Below, piece after piece: positions 48,705 to 60,235 of a stretch of 64,000 nt of DNA. The translations under genes were made by a program, and so were the position numbers. The notes below the pieces were generated by a model, which was given only the letters and a program-made list of their open reading frames with translations, was not told where the DNA came from and did not search any database. This stretch comes from Marthasterias glacialis (Eukaryota; Echinodermata; Asteroidea; Forcipulatida; Asteriidae): assembly GCA_911728455.2 (NCBI GenBank), contig OU452232.1:310001-374000 (forward strand), given 5' to 3'. The stretch's first letter is position 1, and each line of letters begins with the position of its first letter.

Positions 48705-49085
48705 TTGTTTGATTTTGTTGGACTGAGGACTGCACCAGTAAACATCATATGCTTTACATGGAACAAGCATACCACCATAATTGAGTCCAACAGTCTGGGT
48801 GTTGAGTATGGACTAATCTGAGCAGCTTGTTCATGGGCGTTTACACCACCGCAACTATGACAGACCGCCGCACGTGCACGTCGAGGCACACACACTGTAA
48901 ATCCTCCACGTTGATTGGAACATATGCGCGCTGATGGGCGTGTCGTGTCACGCGTGCATGCGGAGGCCATGGCTGCAGTGGTGTAAAACAGCTCTTCTCA
49001 GATTGGTGTATACATGTGTACAGTGTTTGATCTTGTTACAGTGAGAAGAGATCCTCGTAAATCACCCTAAGGCGTTGGGATTAAA
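48705..49085 (+). repeat. Dispersed repeat copy 2 interrupted by a MITE at 48814-49004
   Basis: The outer sequence matches 45770-45985. The insert starts TAATCTGAGCAGCTTGTTC and ends GAACAG-like AACAGCTCTTCTCAGATT, with sub-terminal GTTTACACCACCGCA / TGCAGTGGTGTAAAAC also inverted. The interior is CG-rich (GCACGTGCACGTCG, GTGTCACGCGTGC). Confidence 0.75.
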
Positions 49086-50169
49086 ACAAGCTTATTTTAA
49101 ACCATATTCTGTAGCTCTAAATGGGTGCTGGCATTTCGAGAAAAAAAATAACCAAAAGTCACTGAAATTGTTTTTAATGGAGATAAAAAAAAAACTCATC
49201 TTAAAGATAACAGGGAAAAACATGTTGTTAAATGTGGGTGGTAAAATTGTATCAACACCATTATGGTATTACAAATCTATTTAAGAATCTCCATTTTGAC
49301 CTTGTTTTGGGGGTGCTTTTATTTAAAAACAAAATCAATTTTAAACATACTGCCTCAAGTCAGCCTTGCACTGAAAGTGGATTTTGTGGAGTTATGGAAA
49401 AAATTAGATACAAGGAAAACAAACTGAAAGTTGCACAAAATGTCTCAGTGTACATTTTTTAATAAAATGGAAAAGAAATTTGAAGAGGTTTTTTTCTGAC
49501 ACAGTTCCAGAAGTTTTGTTTCAAATATAAACTGACTGGATGTAGTATGATTGTTTTACCAGTAATCCTGTAAAATAAATCATTTGTGAACTTGTATCCA
49601 TTTGTTTCTGATCAGCCTTTTATTTCTTCTCTCTTGAATTTTCCTTTACACCAACAATGTCATTTATACAAGTATGCTAAAATTAGGAGGAATTAGTCTT
49701 GAAGACTACCACTCTGCTAACAGGCTAAAAACTCAAGAATCTTTTAAGAAACAGAAATGTTGCAAGCAGGTTACCAGGCAAAATACCAAGTGGTTTATGT
49801 ACATGTACTACATAAAAAATAATGACTGGTTTGCTGCAACTGTTTGCTTACAACATTTGTGTATTGACAGTTATTTGAGGTTGACACTTGCAGTAAATTG
49901 GGCCTTGCCACATTCACGGAGTGAAGGTCATACCAACAAAATTAATATAGACAAATCAATTTCAAAAGAAATAAAATCGTGCTTATTGAAAGAAAAGGTT
50001 CAACTTCTGTAGATTTGTTAATTTCTAAACTGTGTTCAAACTTAATAAAAATAAAGGAATCCCAAATCAACTAACGATGAGCAAAACTATTATTTTGTTC
50101 AACATTCCCAATGAAAGAATGACACACCTTGATGGTTAAAGTAGATCATAGAATCAGTCCAATTCCTGT
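49086..50169. other. Intergenic stretch, nothing recognised
   Basis: AT-rich sequence with short random plus-strand ORFs and no family resemblance. It lies between PSMD14 and the uncertain minus-strand exons. Confidence 0.4.
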
Positions 50170-53125
50170 CTAGTGTCCAAGCTCCCATGTGGATATCCCA
50201 GTTTCTAATTCCTCTGTCAACTTGAGCCACACTTCAATTGACTATGATAAAGAGAGAAGACAAAAAGTTTACTTTTATTTCCATCAAAAATACATGTACT
50301 CATCTATAATGGTGATTTAAAACAATACTTTCTATAGACCATTATCATGCTGCCAACATCTTGGTCATGTTCCTTATATCCAACAACAGTAACAAATGTT
50401 AATATTCATTGTACAAAAGGAACCAGACTATTTCTCCTTCCAGCCTCAGTATGGTTACATTGATTTGAATGGGAGAAAATCAAGATGGCCACACCATGAT
50501 AAAGGTTTATTTTTTTTTGTAGACTGCCATATCTTTGCACATATCCAAACATTTGGACCCATCGTGATGTGTATGTGGGAACCTATTACTAGTATTAGGT
50601 TCTCAAACATATTTGAATACATGCAAGGCTTACTTAGTCTATTATGGTGCAATCATGTTTTTACCCGTCCCATTTAAGAAATGTGTCCAAAATACAGTCT
50701 GAATGACAACATAATGTAGTCTTATCACTTGAGAACGGCTCCTATTTTTACAATACAATATACATGTATGTCCAGTTTAATAACTTCCTTATCACTAAGT
50801 TGAGCAAAAATAAAACATGCACATTTTTAAAATGATACAGGATCTTTCAATTGCACCATTTTATGTCATGAAAAAAAAAAATCTTAATCATATCACAACA
50901 CTTATACCACAAGCCTCAAAACTGGGCACTTTATTTTTAAGCAGGTAGGCCCTACATGTAAGATGACTCTTTAAAATTTCAGGAGTTAATGACGGTTATT
51001 TATTTGGACTTCTTCCAGGCTTCTCAATCAAGCAAAGCATACATGAATCCATATCAACTCAAAATTATGCAGCACCGGTAGCAAAATGGGTACACAGGCT
51101 GCTAATCATTCACATCAACAATCTCTACCCTTGAATGCACCCATTTACTCCTGGGTGAAGAGAACCAACTATGGTTAGTTAGTGTCTAGCTCAACGACAT
51201 GTATGTCACGACTGACACTTGAACCCTGACTAGGAAAGCTTTGCCACCAGAACCCGAGTTTGATCTTCAAGACTAGACAGCTATGACATGCTTAAAAGCA
51301 ATGTGTGAATGTTCGTTTAGTAATCATATTATGATGTAGATGATGTTGATATGCTTACCTTTATAGTGATGTAAACACAGCTGATAAACTCATGGACCAT
51401 CTCTGAAAAATAAAGTGATTTGCTATAATGAATTAGCTCGGACAAGCACATACTACTGTAGAGGCCATGGGCATATGTTTATTGCACCCCCTTATCTTTT
51501 GGTTTTCTACTTGCATTGTTTAATTCATGCTGCAAGCACGACATAGCAGTGGAAGCACAACCTCAAGGAGTTATGGAACTTCCCGTGTACAGAGAACTGG
51601 TGAGTTGGCAGTCCTTGTTCCTCTCAAGTCATTCTTATGACTGATGACTTGAGAGTAACAATTGAAAGCAGTTTTTGAGCAACAACTCACCAGTATCTTT
51701 GAACCATTGTTTTTACAGGTATAGTGGCTTTAATTGGTGATTTTCGTAAGTCATTCTTATTACTGATGACTTGAGAGAAACATTGAAAGCAGTCTTGAGC
51801 AACAACTCACCAGTACCTTTGTACTATTATTTTTACCGAGTCATCATTATTAATGTCCATCTTGGTGTAATAATCCTCATTACTTTGTGGAGTGTCTTAG
51901 CCGAGCGGTTAAGATCACCAGACTCAAGTTCTGGTGTTGTTGGCAGCAGAGTGTGGGTTCAAATCCCAGTGGCGGCACTTGTGTCCTTGAGCAAGATACT
52001 TTACCATAATTGCTTTGTCCATCGGAACAGACATTAAGCCGTAGGTCCCATGTACTAGGATGGGTAGTGCACGTAAAATGAACCCGGAATACTTATTATA
52101 GTGGAAGAGTAGGGGAATTACCCCGGTGTTTCTGGTTCATAGCAAACACCCTTGTCTACAGGTTTCCTTAGGCTTGCATGGCTTGAGACCTACGGTGATT
52201 AAGTTCACTTTTGAGGCATCCTTGGTTTCATTAACAGAAATACATAATAATAATAATAATCCTCTTTCCCGGGTGCAACACTACGCCAGTATACACCATG
52301 TACACAGTATAAAGTAACAAGTAAAACAAATAAACTTCACAAGATTTCTATGGATGTATGTGTAAAAGAAAAAAGTATTATTAATATTTGGCTAAAATGC
52401 CATATCCGGCTGTCACTCTATATCCAAGGAATTTAAGTTAACTTTGATCCTTACCTAGACCCAGTAACTGGGGCGCTGTACTCCTTTTTAAAAAATTTTG
52501 ACATTATCTGTCGTACTAGCACGACAGATAATGTCAAAATCTCAAAAAAGGAGTACAGCGCCCCAGTTACTGGGTCTAGGCTTAAACTAGTACGTAGGAC
52601 TGTGTAGTATTTTTTTAATAATTACCTCGGTGTCAACTTGAACTTCAAGGTTTTCACTGTGTTTCTTGTATTGTAAGTTGTAGCTATCTCCATCATTGTC
52701 CGTGGTTGTATTGTACTTGTTATTAACATGTATTTCATAGTTAGTATACTCATGGAGGAAACTTCCTCCATGGTAAACTTTAGTAAACTAGTATTGTTTA
52801 TGTTGTTTCCCTAGAGAATAGATTCAAGTTCCAACTTCCACTCCAGCAGACATGCAGCTGCAGAGACAGAGTCCATGTTCATGATGTTCATGTATGACCA
52901 GATGACAATGCCCAACTTTGTGTTTTAAAAATTAAAATTTTAAAGAAAGCACAACATATTCACACTGTCTGTATTGATAAAACATTAAACCGACGTTAGT
53001 CATACACTTGCACTAGCAGTGGCACTGCAGATATTACTTAGTACATGCCGTGTGGTGTGTATGCACTACGTACCACTCCGGTTGCATGCCATCAAAACAT
53101 TGTGGCATGTCATGGGCGCCGCCAT
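50170..53125 (-). CDS. Fragments of a possible minus-strand gene (exons uncertain)
   Basis: Candidate parts are: a start MAAPMTCHNVLMACNRS at 53125-53074 with donor G|GTACGT; an exon ending at 52626 (about 52626-52785) containing NYEIHVNNKYN and SENLEVQVDTE before GAG|GTAATT; an exon at 51359-51400 (MVHEFISCVYITIK|GTAAGC); and an end exon at 50170-50241 (SIEVWLKLTEELE... stop). The last three can be joined in frame only if the second AG of CAGAG is used, and the acceptor before the 52.7-kb exon is weak. The last exon also has another open frame (RNWDIHMGAWTLDRNW) ending at a good donor, CAAG|GTGTGT. The family is not recognised; treat this as a region to test with RNA data. Confidence 0.25.
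50335..50511. mobile_element. TA-ended MITE, copy 2
   Basis: TATAGACCATTATCATGCTGCC at the left and CACCATGATAAAGGTTTA at the right. The interior is shared with 30677-30844 (GTTAATATTCATTGTACAAA, GGAGAAAATCAAGATGGCC). Confidence 0.75.
51626..51838. repeat. 122-bp-offset tandem duplication
   Basis: AAGTCATTCTTATGACTGATGACTTGAGAG...AGCAACAACTCACCAGTA at 51626 is repeated at 51748, with few changes over about 90 bp. Each copy also contains a short hairpin, AAGTCAT..ATGACTT. Confidence 0.8.
51887..52260 (+). mobile_element. tRNA-Leu-type SINE, full length
   Basis: TTAGCCGAGCGGTTAAGATC head, CAAGTTCTGG, GGGTTCAAATCC, CACTTGTGTCCTTGAGCAAG, the central domain, then the CTACAGGTTTCC...TTTCATTAACAGAAATA tail and (TAA)n. 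It is the most complete member of the subfamily with the long tail. Confidence 0.85.
52456..52578. mobile_element. About 120-bp palindromic element, copy 2
   Basis: TAGACCCAGTAACTGGGGCG...GACATTATCTGTCGTAC and its near-perfect complement ending CCCAGTTACTGGGTCTA. The centre is TACTAGCA. It carries TA at both ends, consistent with a TA target. Confidence 0.9.
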
Positions 53126-53213
53126 GTTTATGTCGTGGTCACGCCCACATTTTGACCAATCAGCAGGAGCGAGATGACGTAGTTTTTAGGGCGGAGCCAC
53201 GAGGAGCTCTCTG

Positions 53214-53311
53214 AGACTAGTCTGGTTCCCTGACCAAAGATTCCCTTACAACTCTTGTTAAAATCTAAAAAAGAATAGTCAGAGGTTATTAGGTCTGGGA
53301 ACCAGACTAGC
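53214..53311. mobile_element. Small TIR element in a CG-rich region
   Basis: AGACTAGTCTGGTTCCC and GGGAACCAGACTAG are inverted ends around about 65 bp. It lies between the divergent putative minus-strand start (53125) and the Schlafen-like gene. Confidence 0.6.
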
Positions 53312-53989
53312 TTGAGAGCGAAAGAAGCGAGAGATTTATTGCCGGGTTTTTTTAAATGGCTGCCAGTGCCAGCTACAAAAAAAATACATTTTCGGCTACC
53401 TCCATGGTGTTCCTATCCAGTCGTACCACCAACTCTGCACAAAGTCAGTGCTGCAGTTTGTCTTTTCTCTTAGTCTTGGCCATAGCTAGACCTTCTGACA
53501 ACGCTGACAAAGTCGTGACTGTGAGTGCATTCACGCTTGAGTTCTAAATTGAAAACGAGTCGAGTGTGGCTGCATGAGGCTGCAGCGAGTGATAGGTTTA
53601 CTATTTACTCACAAGGACGGGGGGTTGGGGGGGGGGTAGTGCTTTCCATCATAGGATTATAGGAGTGGTTTTCTTTAATTTATTTGATCTGTTACATTTT
53701 CATTTAGGGTTTTGTTTATCACTTGGTTCAGTTGCTTTACTCATTTTCATTTTTAATATTTTACTTCTTTTTTGTTTTATTTAATTTATTTTTACTAAAA
53801 ATCATATTCTCTTGTCTTGTCTTGATGTAAACTGCACCAACATTCCTTTAAAGGGGTCACATGAGCTGTTTTATAGCAAAACCTGTGTACTTCCACATAG
53901 CAAACCTTTGGAATATTATTAATCTTCTGTATTTATGATAGCAAACCTTCCATTATTGTAACACTTTTGTTGAGCAGGAATCTTGAACG

Positions 53990-56868
53990 ATGGAGAAGAG
54001 GTACAGTTTAAAATCGACTCGCATCATACCACAGGAGGGAAGAACTGAAGTATTTTTTGAAAAAGCTCTTTCGTTTTCTACAGTGAGTATTCGACTTAGG
54101 TCAAGGTCTGTAGTTTGAGGATCAAACCAAAACTCATCTGTCCTTTGGTATATTTTGTTAAATAAGCTCAATTCCAAAGTACATGAACAGAAATCTGCTT
54201 TTCAAAATGATAGTATGAGTTAATTAGATTTTTGTTTTTTGTGTATTACCCATATACCAATGTGTGTTAAGCACTGTCTGACTGTATACATGTACTCAGT
54301 AGACTAGTTGTGATGGAGGGTTACGATCGGGAGGATGGAGGGTTACAATCATCACAACTATCTCAGTACTTTCCCAATTCCTATGAAAAAATCCACTGGC
54401 ATATTATTTGGACGGGATTTGAACCCAAAACCTTTGCCACTCTAGAGCAGATGTCATACCACTAGACAACTGATCTTGCCCGGTAGGTAGAGGCAGTTCA
54501 AATCCTTTAGCAAACTTCAGCATCAAGAAAATCATCCAGTAAACCTAGATTTCTGATTTCTGTTTACAATGTGATACAAGTAACAGGCCGTTGATAAATT
54601 GAAGGTCGTTGAAGGTCTCAAGCCAAAAAGCCTGAAAAATGAGTTGGTAAACATTGTTTTTACAGATTGTTCGGAATCATGTTGGTGCATTCCTCAATAC
54701 CTGTGGTGGAGTGATCCATTTTGGAGTAAGACAATCGGGATGTCTGTATGGGATCTCCTGCTCAAGATCCGAGGAAGACAAATATCGACTAGAAGTTGAT
54801 AACATCATGAAGTTTTTCCAACCCAAGGTCTCGCCAAGTTTATACAGGTCAGTTTGCTGTAATACTTCTAAACCTTTGAAGTTACATTTCCAATTTGGAT
54901 AGGCCTTATTAAATAGAAATAAAACTCACATTCCCTGTGTAGAATCAACTTTGCACTTTCATAACATCCTCCTGCCCAGTAATTTTCTAACGCTTGTTTT
55001 TACAGGATGGAATTTATTCCAATTGACTCGCCAATATACAAGGATCTGTTCGTCATATCGATCCATGTTTCTCCCGGAACTGATATTATGTACATGGACG
55101 GACATGAAAAGGTATTATTCTATTGTTGAATATCTTACCCTGGTCTGCCCTATTGTTTGGCAATTTTGTGTTTTTGTGTGTTTTTTCACAAAAGCACAGG
55201 ATTGGAAATCATCACAATAATTGTTTTTACTTAATCAGAAAGCTCAACATTTATAGACTTCGACTTTTGGACCAGTACCAGGAAACTGCACTCGAGAGCC
55301 CCTCAGAAAAAAAATACATATATTATGGATGCACACAAAATCCCTGGCAAAACATTAACAGTTTTGTATTTTTTTCACTAAAAATTGACCACCATGGAAG
55401 AACTGAAAAAAGTGACAAGATTACTCACTAACGTTGCTCATGCATCTGCAGAATACAGGCTGTAACATCTAAAGAGCTACCCAGCCGAAACTAGGGTATC
55501 CAAATGACACCTCTCCCACCATGACATTATGCACTCTGAACTGCTAAACTAATTTCAGTGTTTTGATTTTCACTGTTGTTTACTTTATTAAAGGTGATGA
55601 TAATGTTATCATCGGGAGTGTATGGACCACTTCAACCCCAGGAAATCCAACGAATTGCCATTCATAAATATAAACAGGTAAATAACTACACAAATTAGTC
55701 CCAAATCAAGCCTTTTATGCTTTTGGTTATCAAGATTTTGTTTAGATCACAGCTCCAGGTAAAATGAATGAGATTTTCCTGTAAATAGGCAACCATGCTT
55801 TCATCTTCTTGTACTACTCTTTGCTGTCTGATTGATTTGTTATTTTTCATCACGCTTTCTTTCCTGGTACACCCATCTGTGTTTTTAGGAAATACTGAAT
55901 GCTGAAAACCTCATGAAAGTGATCACACCATTCCCAAAAGACAGACATCACTCCAAGAAGCTGAAGAAGAAAAAACATTCCCCATCCAAAAATCACTCGT
56001 CTAAATCAATCTCCCCTCCCAAGAAACGGGTGTCATCTGAGAAACATGACGAATCAAGAAGAAAAGCCAAGTCACCTCCCAAAGACTTCAACTCCATTTC
56101 AACACAGACGACTCCAAAACTTCAACCCACTGCAAGCTTATCATCAGTATTTGCTGAACCTCAACCCACTGCCAGCTCATCATCAGTGACAAGCAAGCGT
56201 CTGCCTACTACACGCTCTTCTACAGAATGCTGTGACCCACCATCAAAACTGTCAAACAAAGCACAAGCAACAATAACTGCAACACAGGTCAGTCAAGTAA
56301 ATGAGTATTTTTGCGAATAATCAAACAGAACGTACTGCCACAACATCATAAGCAGTGCAACATGCATCTTGATGACGACTAGCGCTAATTGGTCAAAACA
56401 TTGACAACCAACCAACCATCTCTTTTCGAAACAAGTACCCTTTAAAAAAAAAGATCATTACACTTAGTGCGTTAAACTAATATGACATTTGATTTTCACC
56501 GACAGGTAACCCCCCGGAACAACACCACAAGGAAGAATGTGTGTTCACCAAACAGTGTGATTTGCATTGATGATACTCCATGTAACAGCTCCATCATTAC
56601 CATCAAGGATTCTTCATCAGATTCAGACTGTATTCTACTGGATGAAACATCTGGCACACCCGTCCGCCATCCTACTGATCTCTTTGCATCTCCAGATTGC
56701 TCCACACTCAAGAAAGTCACTCAAGTCAGACCGGCTCCTCAATCCCCGAGTAACTTTCCAGCAAAGACTACAAAAAAACCATCAATCACCAAAAAAAAGG
56801 CTACTAAATTATGTGAAGGTAAATGTAGTAAGCGAGCCAAGAAGAGTAACAAATCCAGCGATGTTTGA
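53990..56868 (+). CDS. Schlafen/AlbA_2-type protein with a basic, SUMO-motif-bearing tail (408 aa)
   Basis: Exons 53990-54082, 54666-54847, 55006-55111, 55594-55677, 55889-56287 and 56506-56868 join in frame with GT-AG introns. An in-frame TGA 6 bp upstream fixes the ATG if this is the first coding exon; an acceptor (TTGAGCAG) before it implies a 5' UTR exon. Residues about 15-155 form an AlbA_2/Schlafen core: EGRTEVFFEKALSF, then HVGAFLNTCGGVIHFGV, YRLEVDNIMKFFQP, and DLFVISIHVSPG. This domain is nucleic-acid-binding, and in some Schlafens an RNase. Residues about 170-290 are Lys/Ser/Pro-rich (KKLKKKKHSPSK). The tail has VICIDD (306-311), IITIKD (318-323) and CILLDE (330-335), three SUMO-interaction-like motifs next to an SSSDSD acidic-phosphosite run. 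No helicase domain, so it is a short, SLFNL1-like type. Activity is not provable from sequence. Confidence 0.85.
54236..54480 (-). mobile_element. tRNA-derived SINE, third family, copy 2, with a nested palindrome
   Basis: Minus strand: GTCTAGTGGTATGACATCTG, CTCTAGAGTGGCAAAGGTTT, TGGGTTCAAATCCCG and AGTGCTTAACACACATTGGT. Between these, 54303-54362 is a palindrome (TAGTTGTGATGGAGGGTTACGATC...GTTACAATCATCACAACTA) absent from the copy at 35985-36130. It lies in intron 1 of the Schlafen-like gene. Confidence 0.65.
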
Positions 56869-58303
56869 TGGCCATGTAGCAGGCATTGTTTTCATAGTGA
56901 GCTTATCTTCATGAGATTATATTTACAGTATTGTATTCTTGTTTTATTTGAAACTGCAAAGTAAGATAAAAAAAATGGAGATGGATTTAATGTGCCCTTC
57001 TAGCATAACGTCATCGTCAATTCATGTCTTGCATTGACATCAAACACAGCTACTGTCTGCAAATGGCCTCTCATTTCGAGAGTCAAATTATATGTAAAGG
57101 TATGGTGTGCATCTTACTAGACCCTTTGCCTAAATTTCGCCCTGCACAGTAACACACTGAAAATCAAACTCCCAAAATGGCACAACCAAGATATACATGG
57201 GTGATGATGTCAGGTGAATAGTTTTGACTGCAAGAGGGCGCCCTTTGGGTAGATTGGGGATCAAACCATAGAAAAAGTGTGGTAAAACAGATGCAATTAG
57301 ACTTCTAATAAAGCAATTAATATACAACTTTTGAGGGTTTATATTGAGAATTAAGTTTTACTAATTTACAATGTAACCAGTGTAAGGAATTTGCTTGGGA
57401 AAAGTTTTATTTTTAATGTTTTGAAATAGGCCTTTTTGTGTACCTTCAAAATCGAAATTAGTATTGCGCCATCTTGCTATCAAAGATACAGCCTATTGGC
57501 ATGATTGGGTCACATTTTATGGCTTTTTATGAACCGAATTGCTGTTGTACGTTTTTCATCTGCGAAGTTTGAACATTTCAAGTAATGCTCACACTTTGAC
57601 ATCAAATACAATTACAAGAGAACTTGTGGCACATCATTGAGGGTACAAATAAACTGTAGGTACAGTATTAAAAATAATTTGCACAGCTATTTTGCCAAAG
57701 TTTTAAAAAGGTTATACACAAGCATTTATTTTTGAATTATTTTACAGCATTTAATATTACGATAAATATGAAAGTAGAGTCTGATGAAAAATATTAGAGT
57801 TCAACAAATAATGTGAAGATCATTTAACCATCTTTAACTTTAAGTATAAAACGATAAAATGACAAGTTTCTTTAAAACTTTAATTTTGGGGGCAGTTTTG
57901 TAGGAAACGTTTCTCTTTGAACCAGAAGTTTATGCTTACATGTAGATATACCTTCAAGTTTCAGAGTTTGACTCCAACAGTTTCTTGAGTTTGAGTGCCA
58001 ATGATTTCCCATTTCAGAAAAATGTTCTACTGTTAGGGAAGATGAAGAGATGAAGTTTGTTATAAAATGGTAAAATAAAGGTAAGACTATCAGAGTGATG
58101 GTGCTGTCCCAGTGAGTCAACATGTGTACCTTCTGTCTCAGAGACCAGGGCTACTCATAGTCAACCACGCATAACAAATTATTTGTCAGCATATGATGAG
58201 TATACAGTTATAATCTACAAGCAGTAAACAAAACAATGCATTTTGAACTGATTAATTCAATTTTTAACTCCTGATTACAAAATTAATAAAATAATTATTT
58301 CAG
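56869..58303. other. Schlafen-like gene 3' flank and intergenic
   Basis: An AATAAA at 57307-57312 is a plausible polyadenylation site for the Schlafen-like transcript. 57150-57240 holds a reverse copy of the repeat at 21860-22060 (CCAAAATGGCACAACCAAGATATA). Nothing else was recognised. Confidence 0.45.
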
Positions 58304-58511
58304 TTCCAAAGGTGAGTTGTACAGACATGTTGAAATGATGGTGTTTCCACCTTCTGGTAAACCCTGTGTTTATTTCAAAGAGTTTCATGTAATTCTTACA
58401 GCTACAGAAACAGATCAACCAGCCACAACTTCAAAAGGCACAATATTTCATACATCCAAACAGCTTATTTCTTTACCAGAAAGACATACAAATTCAGCTG
58501 CATTTGACTAA
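58304..58511 (+). CDS. Possible terminal exon, family unknown
   Basis: After a good acceptor (TAATTATTTCAG) the frame SKGELYRHVEMMVFPPSGK continues for about 68 codons to a stop at 58509-58511. It includes KPCVYFKEFHVILTATE and ends HTNSAAFD. The composition is protein-like. It needs an upstream exon ending in phase 2; no such donor was found in the Schlafen-like gene, so its partner exon is unknown. It could also be chance or an untranslated exon. Confidence 0.25.
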
Positions 58512-59034
58512 AAGTCTGGAAAGTACTACATGTAAAAATTGTTCAAATGCATCAATCAATGTCACAAAAATAATTGCAAATTGTTTTATATTAATATTAT
58601 TTAATTACATTATTATACAAATTTAGTAACTTGTATGATTTTGAAGAAAATATTTCCTAAATTCAAAAGTTTGGTATGTACATCCAACAAGGCAAAGGAT
58701 ATTATTATAATGAAACAGTAGAAATAAACATACACAAAAGACTTTATGGCATGTATAAACAGCGGGAGATTGCATAAAATAATGCTTTTTAAGCAGAATA
58801 TAATGTCAAAATATGTGCATCTATTAGACTAAGCTCTGTAAGTTTCTTTGAGGCACTTGACCTAATCCAACAACAATTTTTGTTTTGTTTTACATCTACA
58901 AAAGTTCTGAGCATCCACATGTACCGGTACATGTACATGTAATATTTCAAGTTTGTAATGGAGTCAAACACAAGAAGACTTTTTGCATTGTAACCAAGCA
59001 TGACAAGGAACCAGACAGATTGCATGGTCCTCAT

Positions 59035-59898
59035 TTATTTTTGTTTTTCTCTTCGCGCATTTTCTCCTTGTCTTTGCATTCTCTTGTTTACTTTGATGGT
59101 TCTGTTCAGGATGTTCTCAATTTTAGGATGATTTAATTTTATAGAGTTGTAAACATTTAACGCCATTGGCATAATAAAGTTCTCCTCACAAACAATCGAT
59201 ATAACTGAGAATCTGTTTGCAGGTTCCTCTATTGATTGTGTAAGTGCTGATTGATAACGATGTTCACACCAAACATCTGATAAGAAGTTAGAAGTCAGAA
59301 GAAGAACTGTGTAAGAACTATTCTGATATACACCTTCAAAAGATGTGAGTTTGGTCTTTGTTAACTGAAGGATATCATCAGATGTGGCAACCTTCCAGTT
59401 TGCTTTCTTTGCAATATCAAGGAACTGTTGAGCTTCACTTTTGTCATGCTTACTGTGCAGCAACAATACATCATAATGTTCCTCCTCTATGGGAGGTTCT
59501 TGGCAGGTTGGTTTCAGCAATGATTGAGATGTTGATTCTTGGGTTGGAGTGTGAGGCACTTGGACCTGTTGAGGTTCTTGAGCTGTCTGAGGTGTACCAA
59601 CAGTGACTTTGGGTTTGGTGGTTGGAGGCAGCAGAGATTCTTGGCGTGTGGTTGTTGCTGTCATGGCTTTGTTTTTGTAATTAACACCCTCTGATTGTGC
59701 ATCACAAGGTTTGTCCAGTACATGTTGGTCATCTGCACCCATCTTCAATTTGTTGACTTTCTGGCAAAGACCATCTTCATCCTCATCATCAAGAGGGACT
59801 GCATCTGTTTCCAAACTGCCTCTCTTATTTAGTTTATCATCGGACATATTGTCGTCTCCACTTGAACAAGACTCTCGACAGCAGTATGCAGACATCAT
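59035..59898 (-). CDS. TICAM-like TIR-domain adaptor (287 aa)
   Basis: Single coding exon on the minus strand. I chose ATG at 59898 because TTGTGTACAG|AGGAGA just upstream is an acceptor; the open frame extends to an ATG at 59955, which would add 19 residues. Residues 1-135 are low-complexity, Ser/Thr/Gln-rich and acidic (VPLDDEDEDG), with a Cys-rich start (SAYCCRESC). The TIR domain at about 141-265 shows box 1 YDVLLLHS (142-149) and YTVLLLTSNFLSDVWC (196-211). The latter is closest to the LLLTENFL-D-WC of TRIF/TRAM (TICAM) TIRs. A basic tail follows. TIR adaptors carry signals from Toll-like receptors. No RHIM, death domain or N-terminal myristoylation Gly is seen. PTQE (118-121) fits a minimal TRAF2-type site, but such sites are common by chance. 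Confidence 0.85.
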   Translation of the reverse strand: MMSAYCCRESCSSGDDNMSDDKLNKRGSLETDAVPLDDEDEDGLCQKVNKLKMGADDQHVLDKPCDAQSEGVNYKNKAMTATTTRQESLLPPTTKPKVTVGTPQTAQEPQQVQVPHTPTQESTSQSLLKPTCQEPPIEEEHYDVLLLHSKHDKSEAQQFLDIAKKANWKVATSDDILQLTKTKLTSFEGVYQNSSYTVLLLTSNFLSDVWCEHRYQSALTQSIEEPANRFSVISIVCEENFIMPMALNVYNSIKLNHPKIENILNRTIKVNKRMQRQGENARREKQK

Positions 59899-60235
59899 TC
59901 TCCTCTGTACACAATAACAGATATATAAAACCAATTTGATTAAGTGACCTGACATGATGAAACCTTGGCTGCAAATTTAAGAGGACCGCTAATCCAGATT
60001 CATTAAATCTCTAAAAATACAAGCACAAAATTACTTAATAACAATTAAAAAATAAATAAACGCAAAGCAGTACCTTACAGATGTATTGCCAAATTAGGCT
60101 TAGCCCCATAAAAAGTGCCAGTGCGTTGGACTACCTCCACTCCTTGGTCCCCACAATGTGACATCAACTTTCCAATTGAAACTTACATTTTTTGCGAAAC
60201 TTTTTCCCGCGATGGTCCCTTGGTCACTGCATGGG

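Noticed and set aside
53356..53547. 63-codon ORF starting MAASASYKKN upstream of the Schlafen-like gene
   Set aside because: Its possible donor (ACT|GTGAGT) joined to the next acceptor gives an immediate stop. It may be 5' UTR, but coding is not supported.
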